This document shows positions 17,521 to 27,600 of a stretch of 64,000 bases of DNA, one piece after another. How positions within the stretch are numbered: the first letter of the stretch is position 1; each line of letters opens with the position of its first letter. Source of the stretch: Myxococcus stipitatus (GTDB lineage Bacteria > Myxococcota > Myxococcia > Myxococcales > Myxococcaceae); the NCBI RefSeq assembly GCF_038561935.1, contig NZ_CP102770.1:5456001-5520000 (forward strand), in the 5' to 3' direction. The notes under the pieces are model-generated. The model did no database searches, was not told the origin of the DNA, and was given only the letters and a program-made list of their open reading frames with translations. The position numbers and the translations under genes are program-made.

Positions 17521-18342
17521 TCAGTTCTTGGAGTCGTGGACGTGGTCCGCGTGGCCGCGCTTCCAGTAACCGGTGACCCGCACCCAGCTCTTGTTCGTCC
17601 CGCGCTCGTTGAGCAGGTAGTCGCGGATGGGGCGCATCGCGAGCGACTCACCCGACACCCAGGCGAAGTAGTCACCGGGCGGGAAGTCGAGCGTGCGGAT
17701 GGCCTGGTTGAGCAGGTCCGTGGAGCCCGCCTCGGCGCCGTCGCGGTGCAGCCACTTGAGCGTCACGTTGGCGCGCGTCGTGAACTTCTGCTCCTCGCTG
17801 GCGTCGGCCACCTCGATGAAGACGATGGCGCGAGCACCCTCGGGCAGCTCCTCCAACCGCCGGGCGATGGCGGGGATGGCCGTCTCGTCACCGGCGAGCA
17901 GGTACCAGTCGAAGTCGTTCGACACGAACAGCGAGCCGCGAGGCCCGCCAACGCCCAGCATGTCCCCGGGCTTCGCCTTCGCCGCCCACGACGACGCGGG
18001 GCCCGAGCCATGGAGGACGAAGTCCAGGTCCAGCTCGCCCGCGACCGGGTCGAACCGGCGCGGCGTGTAGTCGCGCGAGTCGGGCTTCTTCTCTCCTGGC
18101 TGGAGCACGGGACCCGTGGGGCCCATCGTCGGAATGACGGGCCGGCGCTTGCCCTCCTCCGGAAACAGCACCTTCACATGGTCATCCGCGCCTTCGCTGT
18201 GGAAGCCCTCGATGTCTTCACCGCCCAGCGTGATTCGCACCACATGCGGGGTGATGGGCGTCACCCGGAGGACCTCCAGGCAGCGGAACTTCACGGGGAA
18301 CGGGCCCCGGCGGAACACCTTCTCGGACACGTTGGTCGTCAC
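17521..18342 (-). CDS. Siderophore-interacting FAD-dependent ferric reductase
   Basis: This SIP/ViuB-type flavoprotein of 273 residues reduces the imported ferric siderophore in the cytoplasm so that iron is released. Visible motifs are the FAD-binding RDYTPRRFDP, the N-terminal beta-barrel VTPITPHVVRITLGGEDIEG, GDMLGVGGPRGSLF and the pyridine-nucleotide side segment YLLAGDETAIPAIARRLEEL. The C-terminal part FAWVSGESLAMRPIRDYLL is typical. The start is GTG at 18342, with GAGGAG seven bases upstream; the ATG alternatives would cut the barrel. It converges with mxcL and is a separate unit, isolated from the upstream lipoprotein gene by a terminator. It completes the uptake side of the locus. 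Confidence 0.9.
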   Translation of the reverse strand: MTTNVSEKVFRRGPFPVKFRCLEVLRVTPITPHVVRITLGGEDIEGFHSEGADDHVKVLFPEEGKRRPVIPTMGPTGPVLQPGEKKPDSRDYTPRRFDPVAGELDLDFVLHGSGPASSWAAKAKPGDMLGVGGPRGSLFVSNDFDWYLLAGDETAIPAIARRLEELPEGARAIVFIEVADASEEQKFTTRANVTLKWLHRDGAEAGSTDLLNQAIRTLDFPPGDYFAWVSGESLAMRPIRDYLLNERGTNKSWVRVTGYWKRGHADHVHDSKN

Positions 18343-18384
18343 GTGTGCTCTCCTCTTTCACCGAGAGGGCGACCGATGCCCTGC

Positions 18385-18436
18385 CGGATTCTGATTTTAG
18401 TTTTGACTCGCAATTTCATCGACGCAACTGAAATCG
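18385..18436 (-). promoter_or_regulatory. AT-rich probable promoter region of the flavin reductase gene
   Basis: This stretch is much richer in A and T than its surroundings and lies about 45-95 bases before the GTG start. On the minus strand it contains TAAAAT (18399-18394), a fair -10 element, and two TTGCG words. Half-matches to a Fur box occur (TGAAATT, AAAATCA), but no clear palindrome is formed. No good -35 is seen at 16-18 bases from TAAAAT. Confidence 0.35.
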
Positions 18437-18487
18437 CGCCCTCCTCCAAGGCCTGTCGCATGGCGAGCAGCCAGGCTCGGTGGATGG

Positions 18488-18551
18488 GAAGATAAGAACA
18501 AGGCCCGAGCGGCGGCTGGGGAGGAGTCACCCGCCGACACGCTCAGGCCTT
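18488..18551 (-). terminator. Rho-independent-like terminator after the lipoprotein gene
   Basis: On the minus strand AAGGCCTGAGCG (18551-18540) pairs with CGCTCGGGCCTT (18511-18500) over twelve bases with one G-U pair. A second inner stem is CCGCC/GGCGG, and the T-rich tail GTTCTTATCTT follows. It starts 11 bases after the lipoprotein stop. It separates that gene from the flavin reductase promoter and may also end the long PKS/NRPS transcript. Confidence 0.75.
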
Positions 18552-18562
18552 GAAGAGGTCGG

Positions 18563-19984
18563 CTACTGGAAGTTCAGCTTCCCATCCAGTTGGTAGCAGA
18601 CGTGCGGCGTGCCGTCCGTGGGGCGGACCGCCACGCTGGGCCGGGACAGGGAAGCCGCCGAGCCGAGCTGGGTGTAGGTCCAGAAGCCGGCGGCATCCGG
18701 GGTGAGGAGCTCCAGCGTCGTGTCGTGGCGCTGCACGATGAAGACCTTGCCGGCCCCATACGCCACGGCGCTCGCGTGGTTCTTGTAGTCCACCTGTGAG
18801 GAGCGCAGGGTGCTGGACAGGTAGGGGGACGCCACCGCGAGGTCATAGAAGGCGAACTGCACGCCATCCGTCGACGCCCCTCCGCCGCCGAGCAGCAAGA
18901 GGTGCCGATTCTCGCCCCAGGCCGCCGACAACCACTTGTGTCCGTCCGCGTTCGTCGCGGTCAGGCGGATGTTGTCGGTATCCGCGCCGGGCTTGATGCC
19001 CACGAAGATGTCGTTGGTCGAGCTGTTGGCGAAAGGCACATACAGGGTGCCCGCGTTGTCGAAGTTCACGTCGCCCATCAGGGTCGCGCCGCGCATCAAG
19101 CCGCCCGTCCAGGTGCTCACCCCCGTCCGGGTGGTGACTTGCACGCCCGTGGCAATACCGGAGTGGCTGTCGCTGTAGGCGATGGAGGGCTGAAGTGCCT
19201 GCGCGGGATTGAGCGCGATGCTGACCTTCAGGTTCTGTCCGTAGCCCGCGGGGTCCGCGAGCTCCCGGAGCCAGGTCCCATTGGCACGCGTGGCATAGGC
19301 CACGCGGAAGAACGGGACGGCGGGGCTGGAGGGCGTGCCCGCCATCCGGACATAGGCGACGTGCGGCGTCCCGGTCGCCTCATCCAGCGCCATCATGGCG
19401 CTCGACACGTAGCTGCCATTGTTGTTCATCCCGGGGCCGTCAATCTGCTCCGTCGTCCACACCGTGCCATCCCAGCTCGCGTACCAGAGCGAGCGATGGG
19501 TGTCGTTCAGGTAGATGACGTGCCCCTTCCCCGCCCGGTCGAAGGCCAGCTTGCAGAAGGAGCCCGTGACGTCCGGCCGAGGGTCGACCACCGTTCCCGG
19601 AGCCACCACCGCCGAGGACACCACGTTGAAGTCGAACGAGCCCTCCCCCGTCTTTCCGGAGACGGTCTCCACGGAGACGGACAAGGACGCCGTTCCCTTC
19701 GAGGGCAGCGTCCACTCAACGCTCTCGGCGTTGGCCGCCAGGGTCCCCGCGGTGGAGCTCCAACGCACGGTCTTGAAGGTCTCTCCCGACGCGGTGACCT
19801 TGAAGCGCTCCTTGGCGCCTTCGACGTAGGGCCCCTCGCCGCCGTCGCGCTCGACGAGCAGGACCACCGAGCCCGGAACGTTCGGCCTGAGGACCTCCGC
19901 GGGCTTCGACTCCCCCGCGCACCCTGTTGCCAATATGGATACACCTGACATCACGATACAAGAAACAAGGAACTTCTTCAGCAT
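18563..19984 (-). CDS. Secreted lipoprotein of unknown function
   Basis: This 473-residue protein begins with a signal peptide and lipobox (MLKKFLVSCIVMSGVS...LATGCAGES). A region of about 100 residues, rich in Val/Thr/Ser and with an immunoglobulin-like pattern, follows (VVLLVERDGGEGPYVEGAKE, TVRWSSTAGTLAANAESVEW). The remainder has repeated blades of the type KGHVIYLNDTHRSLWYASWD, TPHVAYVRMAGTPSSPAV, PSIAYSDSHSGIATGVQV and TPHVCYQLDGKLNFQ. This resembles BNR/Asp-box-like beta-propellers common in myxobacterial surface proteins. The start at 19984 has GAGG eight bases before it; an in-frame ATG at 20050 would hide the signal peptide. It lies 136 bases after the NRPS on the same strand. A role in the polyketide pathway is not evident and it may simply be the neighbouring gene. 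Confidence 0.75.
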   Translation of the reverse strand: MLKKFLVSCIVMSGVSILATGCAGESKPAEVLRPNVPGSVVLLVERDGGEGPYVEGAKERFKVTASGETFKTVRWSSTAGTLAANAESVEWTLPSKGTASLSVSVETVSGKTGEGSFDFNVVSSAVVAPGTVVDPRPDVTGSFCKLAFDRAGKGHVIYLNDTHRSLWYASWDGTVWTTEQIDGPGMNNNGSYVSSAMMALDEATGTPHVAYVRMAGTPSSPAVPFFRVAYATRANGTWLRELADPAGYGQNLKVSIALNPAQALQPSIAYSDSHSGIATGVQVTTRTGVSTWTGGLMRGATLMGDVNFDNAGTLYVPFANSSTNDIFVGIKPGADTDNIRLTATNADGHKWLSAAWGENRHLLLLGGGGASTDGVQFAFYDLAVASPYLSSTLRSSQVDYKNHASAVAYGAGKVFIVQRHDTTLELLTPDAAGFWTYTQLGSAASLSRPSVAVRPTDGTPHVCYQLDGKLNFQ

Positions 19985-20120
19985 GGCCAGAACCTCGTGG
20001 ATGGGGGCCGGCCCACGACACAGGCCGGACAGGAGCCACCTGCGCTCCAAGCAACCCCATCAACGAATCAGCGCTGGGAAAGTCTTAATCGAAATAGGAA
20101 ATGAGACATCCCCCGCGAGG
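19985..20120 (-). other. Gap between NRPS and lipoprotein gene
   Basis: This 136-base gap holds the leader of the lipoprotein gene. The part near the NRPS stop is AT-richer (minus strand CATTTCCTATTTCGATTAAG) and may hold a promoter, but no clear -35/-10 pair is seen. A small six-base stem, CCGGCC/GGCCGG (20008-20028), lies close to the start codon. I see no gene here. Confidence 0.4.
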
Positions 20121-23100
20121 CTACGTATTCATCGGTGCGGAGATGAAGCCGCGGCGAACCAATGAGGCAAGGTACGTCGACAGCAACGTGTCGTTGACCT
20201 GAGGGCACGACGTCCCGAGTGCTTCGAGCGCCTTCACCGCGTTCTGGCTGTCGCATACCGCCATCCGAGGTCCCGAGGCCGTCCTGTCCTCCGGCGGAAC
20301 CTGCTGGAGGATGGAGTGGAGCTCCCTCAGCACGGCATCGGACGCCTGCGCGGCGGCGAGCTCGGTCAACCAGGCGTCGAAGCCCAGGATGCGCAACGGA
20401 TAGCCGAACGCCTGCATGCCGCTCCAGAGCGTGGTGGCTCTGACGGTCCTGGGATTGACGATGTGGAACGTCTTGCCGAGTGACTCAGGATGCGCCGAGA
20501 GGCCCACGATGGCCCGGCTCGCGTAGTCCACGGGCGTCAGCTCGATCATCGCATCGACCTGGGGCGCAGCCCCCATCCGGACACACGCCTGGAGCGTCCT
20601 GCAGAGAAGATCCTCCGCGCCCCATGCGCCCGTCTGGCTGTGGCCGGTGATTCGCCCGGGACGGTAGATGGAGACCGGGAGCCCTCGGCGCGACGCCTCC
20701 CTCACGAGGCTCTCCGCCACCCACTTGCTCTGGGAGTAGCCACCCGCCACCGAAGACGGAGGTCCGAGCGGATCATCCTCGCGAATCGCCTCGGAGCGCC
20801 CCGAGGCGAGCACCGAGATGGTGGACACGTAGTGCAGCGGCTTGACGCGGGTCCGCGTGGCCAGCCGGAGGATCTCCCGCGTGCCGAGGACATTCGCCGC
20901 CTTCAGCCCCTCATAGGGATAGAGGAAGTTCACCAGCGCGCCGTTGTGGAGGATGACGTCGACCTCGCTGGACAGGCGCTGGAACTCCGCTTCGGTGAGG
21001 CCCAGCAGCGGCTTGCCGATGTCGCCTCGCAGCGGGACGATTCGCGACGCCAGCGCATCACTCCAGAGGGAGTAGCCCTCCAGGTTCTCGCGGATCCGCC
21101 GCATCCCATCCCGCGCGTCCGAGCAGCGCACGAGGCACCAGATGCTCGCGTCCGTCTTGCGGCAGAGCTCCTCCAGCAGGAACGCCCCCAGGAAGCCCGT
21201 GGCTCCCGTGAGCAGGACGGTGCGCGGGGGCAACATGCGTGGTGCCGCGAGGCCCTTCGGGTCGATGTCGGCTTCGAGCACGGCGTCGGCCACCATGTCC
21301 GCCTGGGTGTCGCGCACCACGCGCACGCCCGAGCGCACGGACCCCACCATCTTCGCCAGGTCCTCCAGGGTCGCCGCCTGGAGCAGCTCGCGCAGTGACA
21401 GCTCGACGGAGCAGGCGGCGCGCACGCGGGTCAGCACCTGGTACAGCGACAGCGAGCTGCCGCCCAGGTCGAAGAAGTTGTCGTGGATGCCCACCTTCTC
21501 CACGCGCAGCACCTCACGCCACACCGTGGCGAGGGTCTCCTCGTCGGGGGTCCTCGGCGCGACGTACTCCTTCGTCGTCCCCGCTCGCGCCCCCTCCGGT
21601 GCCGGGAGCGCCTTGCGGTCCACCTTGCCGTTGGGCGTCAGCGGGAGGGACTCCAGCCGCACGAAGACACTGGGAACCATGTACTCCGGCAGCCGGGTCT
21701 TCAGGTGGTTGCGCAGGTCCGCGGGCTCCAGGACCTGCGCCCCTCGGGCGACCACGTACGCGACGAGCTGCTTCTCCGCGCCCAGGTCTTCGCGCACGAC
21801 GACCACGGCGTCACGCACGCCAGGGTGCTTCACGAGCACCGCTCCAATCTCACCCAGCTCGATGCGGAAGCCTCGCAGCTTGACCTGGTGGTCCATCCGG
21901 CCCAGGTAGTCGAGCCGCCCGTCCGGCAGCCATCGCGCCAGGTCTCCCGTCCTGTACATGCGCGCGCCGTCCTCGGTTCCGAAGGGAGACCGCACGAATC
22001 GCTCGGCCGTGAGCTCGGGGCGGTCCAGGTAGCCTCGCGCGACACCAAGGCCCGCGATGAAGACCTCGCCCGGGACTCCTGGCGGCACGGGCTCCAGGTT
22101 CGCGTCCAACACGTAGACCTGCGTGTTTCCGACCGGGCGCCCGATGAGCACGTGCTCTCCGCGCTCCACCCGCGTCCAGGTCGAATACGTCGTCGTCTCG
22201 CTGGGGCCATAGAGGTTGAAGACGCCCTCGACGTGGCTCAGCTGGTAGATGCGCTCGACGAGCGCGGCGCCCAGGGCCTCACCCGCGAGGTTCACCGTGG
22301 TGACGGACGGTGGGACGGCTCCCGCCAGGAGGAGTGCGTTCATCGCCGAGGGCACGGTGTTGATGAGCGTCACCTCCCGGGCCGAGGGGAGCTCCGGCAG
22401 CTCCAGGGCGTTCCTCGCGACGATGACCGTGCCGCCCACACACAGCGGCGCGAACATCTCGAACACGGACAGGTCGAAGCACATCGACGTCGAGGCCAGC
22501 GTCCCCGCGAGCTGTGCTCCCGAGAAGACCCGCGTCGCCCAGACGAGGAAGGCCACCGCGCTGCGGTGCTCGATCATCACGCCCTTGGGCCGCCCCGTGG
22601 AGCCCGAGGTGTAGATGAGGTACGCGAGGTGCTCTGGCCCCACGACTCCCGCGAGATTCTCCGTCCGCTCGGCCTCGAGCACCGGTCGGTCGGAGTCCAG
22701 GCAGAGGACGTGCGCGGTGTGCTCGGGCAGGTCCGTCAGGAGCCGTTGCTGGGTGAGCAGCACGGGCACCCGGGCATCCTCCAGGATGAGCGCGAGGCGC
22801 TCCTTCGGATACGCGGGGTCGAGCGGGACATAGGCGCCTCCCGCCTTGAGGATGCCCAGCAGTCCGATGACGACCTCCTCCGTGCGCTCGACGCAGATGC
22901 CCACGCGCACCTCCGGCCTCACCCCCAGGCGGCGCAGGTGGTGGGCGAGCTGGTTGGAGCGCCGGTTCAGCTCCGCATAGGTGACGCGGCGCGGTCCGCT
23001 CACCAGGGCCACGGCCTGCGGCGTGCGCTCGACCTGGGCCTCCACCAGCCCGTGGATGCTCGTCATTGGGACGGGGAAGGCCGTGTCGTTCCACTCGACG

Positions 23101-24656
23101 AGGACCTGATTCCGCTCCGCCGGGGTCAACAGCGGGAGCTTCGACAGGCGCTCCTCGGGGCGCGCCACGATGGCCTCCAGCAACACCTGGAAGTGCCCCA
23201 CCATCCGCTCGGCCGTGCGCGCGTCGAACAGCTCGGTCGAATACTCCAGCATGCCGGCCAGCCCGCGCTCCGCGGTGGCCATGATGAGCGCGAGGTCGAA
23301 CTTCGCCGTGCCCTCCACGCTCCCATCCGGCGCGCCTCGCAGGAACGACCCCTTCGTCCCCGGCAGGTCGAGCGTCGGCGCCGGGATGTTCTCCAGCGTG
23401 AAGCAGGCGCGCACCAGCGGATTGAAGCCACCCTCCCGCGGAGCCCCCGCGGCATGAACGACCTCGCTGAACGGCAGCTCCTGATGGTCCATGCCCTCCA
23501 GGACCACCGTGCGCGCGCGGGCCAGCCACTGCGCGAAGGTCGGGTCACCGGACACGTCACACCGCAGCACGAGCGTGTTGGCCACGAAACCGATGAGGTC
23601 CGGCGGCACCACTCCACGATTCGCGACCACTGTTCCCAGGCCGAAGTCGGCTTGCCCCGAGTAGCGGTGGAAGAGCGCCGCGAGCGCGGCGAACAGGACC
23701 ATGAAGAGGCTGCATCCCTCACGACGGGCGAGCTCCGTCAGACCCGCGCTGAGGGCTTCCGTCAGATGGAAAGGCAGCACGGCGCCTCGGTACGTCTGGA
23801 GGGCCACGGCGCGGTCCACCGGGAGCTGGAGCTGCGGCAGGCCCTTGAGCTTCTCCTTCCAGTACGCACGCTCGCGGGCCGCGGCATCGCCTCGCAGCCA
23901 GGACTGCTCGCGCAGCGCGGCCTCCGCGAACTGCATGGAGACCGGTGGCAGCGGCGAGGGTTGCCCCCGTGCGTGAGCGCTGTACAGCGCGGAGAACTCC
24001 CGGATGAAGACTCCGAGCGACCAGCCATCCGTGATGATGTGGTGCTGCGTGAAGAAGAGGCCGAAGTCGTCGGGGCCCACCGCCACGAGGGTGACTCGCA
24101 GCAGGGGGCCACTGGAGAGATTGAAGGGCTTCCGGGACAGTTCCTCCGAGCACCGCACGAGCTCCGCCTCTCGCGCCTGCTCATCGAGCCCCAGCCGCTC
24201 GATGACGATCAGCTCCGCCCCGGTCTCCGGAGGCGCGATGACCTGGCGAGGGCGTCCATCCACCTCGGGGAACCGCGTGCGGAGCACTTCGTGGCGACGG
24301 ACCACCTCATCCAGGCTCCGGCGAAGCACCGCGACATCGAGCGCTCCACGAACGCGGAGGCCCAGGTGGACGTTGTACTGCGCCGTGTCCGGCAGGAGCC
24401 GGTCGAGGAACCAGAGTCGCTCCTGGCCCGTGGCCAATGGGAGGACCTCGGGTCTCGCGGGGGCCTGGGGCGCGTCACTGCCCTGCCCTGCGTGCTTCTG
24501 GAGGAACGCGAGGATCTCTCCCTTGCGCGCCACGAGCTCGGCGCGGAGCTCGGGTGAGAGGACCGCCTTGCCAGCCTGGACGATGAGCTTGTCTCCGTCC
24601 GCGCGGAGGCCCACGCCCTTCTGGGTGAGGGTGACCAGGAACTCACGGATGTTCAT
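20121..24656 (-). CDS. mxaA: Terminal NRPS, docking-C-A(Ala)-PCP-reductase
   Basis: This 1,511-residue enzyme adds one amino acid to the polyketide and frees the chain by reduction. Residues 1-58 form a TubC-type docking domain ([20 protein letters not shown]). The C domain has HHIITDG at 205-211. The A domain has [38 protein letters not shown] and TPNGKVDRKAL; its pocket by eye is D-L-F-N-N-A-L-T-Y-K, which I recall as an alanine code (microcystin McyA). The PCP serine is S1068 in GGSSLS. The reductase (about 1145 on) has [12 protein letters not shown] and Y1307/K1311 in GGYSQSK. Alanine plus reductase gives alaninol amides, as in MxaA of myxalamid, hence the symbol; a phenalamide counterpart would look alike. 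The ATG overlaps the upstream PKS stop (ATGA). Confidence 0.88.
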   Translation of the reverse strand: MNIREFLVTLTQKGVGLRADGDKLIVQAGKAVLSPELRAELVARKGEILAFLQKHAGQGSDAPQAPARPEVLPLATGQERLWFLDRLLPDTAQYNVHLGLRVRGALDVAVLRRSLDEVVRRHEVLRTRFPEVDGRPRQVIAPPETGAELIVIERLGLDEQAREAELVRCSEELSRKPFNLSSGPLLRVTLVAVGPDDFGLFFTQHHIITDGWSLGVFIREFSALYSAHARGQPSPLPPVSMQFAEAALREQSWLRGDAAARERAYWKEKLKGLPQLQLPVDRAVALQTYRGAVLPFHLTEALSAGLTELARREGCSLFMVLFAALAALFHRYSGQADFGLGTVVANRGVVPPDLIGFVANTLVLRCDVSGDPTFAQWLARARTVVLEGMDHQELPFSEVVHAAGAPREGGFNPLVRACFTLENIPAPTLDLPGTKGSFLRGAPDGSVEGTAKFDLALIMATAERGLAGMLEYSTELFDARTAERMVGHFQVLLEAIVARPEERLSKLPLLTPAERNQVLVEWNDTAFPVPMTSIHGLVEAQVERTPQAVALVSGPRRVTYAELNRRSNQLAHHLRRLGVRPEVRVGICVERTEEVVIGLLGILKAGGAYVPLDPAYPKERLALILEDARVPVLLTQQRLLTDLPEHTAHVLCLDSDRPVLEAERTENLAGVVGPEHLAYLIYTSGSTGRPKGVMIEHRSAVAFLVWATRVFSGAQLAGTLASTSMCFDLSVFEMFAPLCVGGTVIVARNALELPELPSAREVTLINTVPSAMNALLLAGAVPPSVTTVNLAGEALGAALVERIYQLSHVEGVFNLYGPSETTTYSTWTRVERGEHVLIGRPVGNTQVYVLDANLEPVPPGVPGEVFIAGLGVARGYLDRPELTAERFVRSPFGTEDGARMYRTGDLARWLPDGRLDYLGRMDHQVKLRGFRIELGEIGAVLVKHPGVRDAVVVVREDLGAEKQLVAYVVARGAQVLEPADLRNHLKTRLPEYMVPSVFVRLESLPLTPNGKVDRKALPAPEGARAGTTKEYVAPRTPDEETLATVWREVLRVEKVGIHDNFFDLGGSSLSLYQVLTRVRAACSVELSLRELLQAATLEDLAKMVGSVRSGVRVVRDTQADMVADAVLEADIDPKGLAAPRMLPPRTVLLTGATGFLGAFLLEELCRKTDASIWCLVRCSDARDGMRRIRENLEGYSLWSDALASRIVPLRGDIGKPLLGLTEAEFQRLSSEVDVILHNGALVNFLYPYEGLKAANVLGTREILRLATRTRVKPLHYVSTISVLASGRSEAIREDDPLGPPSSVAGGYSQSKWVAESLVREASRRGLPVSIYRPGRITGHSQTGAWGAEDLLCRTLQACVRMGAAPQVDAMIELTPVDYASRAIVGLSAHPESLGKTFHIVNPRTVRATTLWSGMQAFGYPLRILGFDAWLTELAAAQASDAVLRELHSILQQVPPEDRTASGPRMAVCDSQNAVKALEALGTSCPQVNDTLLSTYLASLVRRGFISAPMNT

Positions 24657-27600
24657 AGGACGAAGACCTCGTTGTCGTCGGTGGTGCCCGCGCCCTCGGC
24701 GAGGCTCGCTTGTGCGAGCTGCTCCGCCAGGGTGCGGTCCATCACTTCGCCAGTCAGGTGCTCCCCGAGCGCGGCCAGCGTCGGGTGCTTCCACATCAGG
24801 GAGGCCGGCAACGGCACGCCCAGCGCCGCCTCCAATCGGTTGCGCAGCTCCAGGCCCATCAGGGAGTCCAGACCGAAGCTCTGCAACGGGGCATCCCGGT
24901 CGATGCGCGAGGAGTCCAACCGGAGGACACGCGCCATCTGCTCACGGACGAGCTGCTCGATACGGGCACGTCCCTCTTCGGGCGTCGCCTTGCGCAGGGC
25001 CTCCAGCAGGGCCTCATCCCTCGCCCCTGGAGTCGCGCCTGAGCCAGCGGGAATCAGCTCAGACCACCAGGGAGAGGAACGAGCCTGGGGTGACAGCTCC
25101 GTCCACCGACGCAGGTCGAGCGGCATGACGCCCATCCCCGTGGCGGCCCCGTCCAGCAGCCGTCCGAGAATGGCGTTGCCTTCGGCCGGAGTGAGGCTGC
25201 CCGCGCCACGCTGTGCGAGGCGTGCGCCACGGTTGTCCTGCGCGGCGGCCAGACCCACCTCGGAGAAGGCACCCCAGTTGATGCTCAAGGCGGGCAGGCC
25301 CCGAGCACGACGCTGGAGCGCCAGCGTGTCCATGAAGGCATTCGCCGCTGCGTAGTTGCCCTGGCCCGGTGCGCCGAAGAACGACGCCGCCGAGGAGTAC
25401 AAGACGAAGAAGTCGAGAGGCAGGTCTCGCGTCAGCTCATGCAGGTTCCAAGCGCCGAGGACCTTGGGGGCCATGACGCGACGGAAGCGCTCCTCCGTCT
25501 GCTGCGCCAGGACGCCGTCATCCAGGACACCGGCGGCGTGGAGGACACCCCGCAGCGGATGGCCACTCGCGGCGATGTCCGAGAACACGCGCGTGAGTTG
25601 CTCCCTCTGGGCCACATCCGCGCCAGTGACGGTGATGTGAGCGCCCGCGGACTCCATCGCGGAGATGGCGTCCCGCTGTGCCTGCTTCAGCTGCGTTCCA
25701 CGCCCCAGGAGCACAAGCCGCCGAGCCCCCTGCTCCACCATCCACCCCGCCACCGCGAGCCCGAGTCCCCCCAGGCCGCCTGTGATGAGATAGGTGACAT
25801 CCTCACGAAGCCGACGTGCGTCCTTCGCGGACACGACGACACGGGCCAGCGGGTCCTTCAAGTCGAGGACAACGACGGGCGCCGAGGAGACTTGAGCTCC
25901 CGTGACGGAGGAGTCCCGAACCACTGTCTCCGCCATCGAGATGGGCACCGTCTTCACGCGCGGGGCCCATGCCGCCTTCGCTTCATGCGAAGCCGTCACC
26001 TCCCGCCAGATCGCCGAGATTCGTTCGGGCCGACGACGCGCGAGCTCCGCCACGTCGACGGCGCAGTAGGCGACGTTCGCCCCTCCTGCACGGACACGTG
26101 CGGCAGGCTCGCGCAGGTCGAGCACGCGACCGCCCTCGCTCAGTGCCGACAGGCTCTTCTCGATGTCGACTGCACCTGACGTGAGGACGGCGACATCGAC
26201 TCCGTCCTCCAGCCCGGCTTCGGGCTCGACGACGATTGCGCCCGCTCGGAGGGCGAGCTCGAGCACCGCCCTCTTCGTCTCGCTCGGGACTCCGGCGACG
26301 AGGAGCCGATCACCGTGCTGGAGCCGTCCCAGATGATGCACCGCGTACCAGGCAGGGAGAAGCGTCGCCGCCATGGCCGCGGCCTCCGCCATGGGCACGG
26401 ACGCCGGTCTCTCGACGGTGCACGCAACGGGGACCGTGACATGCGATCCAAGGGCCGACGAGACAAGGGCGATTCGCTCGTCGCCCGTCTCGAGCCCCCG
26501 CACTCCTTCACCGCGCGCCACCACCCGTCCACCACAGGCCACGGCGGATGCACCACCAGCCTGGTGGCGCACCAGCACCTCCACTTCGAGCTCAACCTCT
26601 CCAGCCCCAGGCGGGCACCGCTCATCCGTTCTCAGCTCGAAGCGTCCCGCATCGGAGTATCCCGCGCGGAAGGTGCGTCCTCGCGCGGGCACCACGGCCT
26701 CTTGCTCGGACCTCTCGGGAGCGCTTCGCACGATGCGCGCGACGTAGCGCCCGTCAGTGCGCAAGGACACCTCTTCCTCGGCATCCGAACCCACCAGCTC
26801 CCGGACGAGCGCCGCCGCAGCATCTCCAGGCCCCAGCCGCGCTGACACATCCACGCGCTTGCAGCGGAACTCGGGATGCTCCTGCGCCAGCGTGCGCCCG
26901 AGGCCCCACAACACGGCCTGCCCCACACTCGCGGCCAGATTTCCGGCCGCATCGTCATGCACACCTCGCGTGACGAGCCACAACCGAGGCGACTGGCGCA
27001 GGCGTGCGCGCGTGAGCGCATGCAGCACGTCCAACACCGGGCCGCATCCCAATGCCCGGCTCTCCTCCAGCGTCTCGGGTGTGAAGCCCTGCCCTCGTGC
27101 CCCGCCGGAGCTCGCGAGGTGAATCACTCCTCGCACCCCCACTCCCGCCTCCGCCAGCGCGCGGTCGAGCTCGCGCACGCCATCCACCCGCTGGACTTCA
27201 TCTTGTCGTGCCCGCAGCAACGACTCGACCGCATCGGTCAGCTCACCGTCTTCGCCCAGGAGCAGCCACTTCCCCGAGGCACTCGCATCCGAGGCCGTGC
27301 CCTCGGGTTCAGGAGCCCGCCTCCACTCCTGACCGAAGAACACATCGTGTGCATCGCGCTCAGCGGCCGAGACCTCCAGCCGCCGCATGCGCAGACCCTT
27401 CGCCTCCACGAGGACTCGGCCCGCGCCATCCATGAGCACGAGGTCGAAGTCGAGCGCCGCCCCATCCTCCTGCCTCCCCGCCCTCGACCTCACATGGCAG
27501 AAGACCTCGGCGCCTGGGCGCTCGTAGACTCGCAGGGACTCCAGGAGCACCGGGACCGCGGGCCCCGTGTTGCTCCCAGCCGCCCCTTCATCAACGGCCG

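Noticed and set aside
18385-18436. A second Fur box before the flavin reductase gene
   Set aside because: Only half-sites match and no palindrome comparable to 8979-9001 is formed.
21483-24557. Long plus-strand reading frame of about 1,000 codons opposite the terminal NRPS
   Set aside because: It is an antisense shadow in GC-rich DNA, with Arg/His/Gly-rich low-complexity protein, no recognisable motif and no ribosome site. The minus-strand frame has full NRPS cores.
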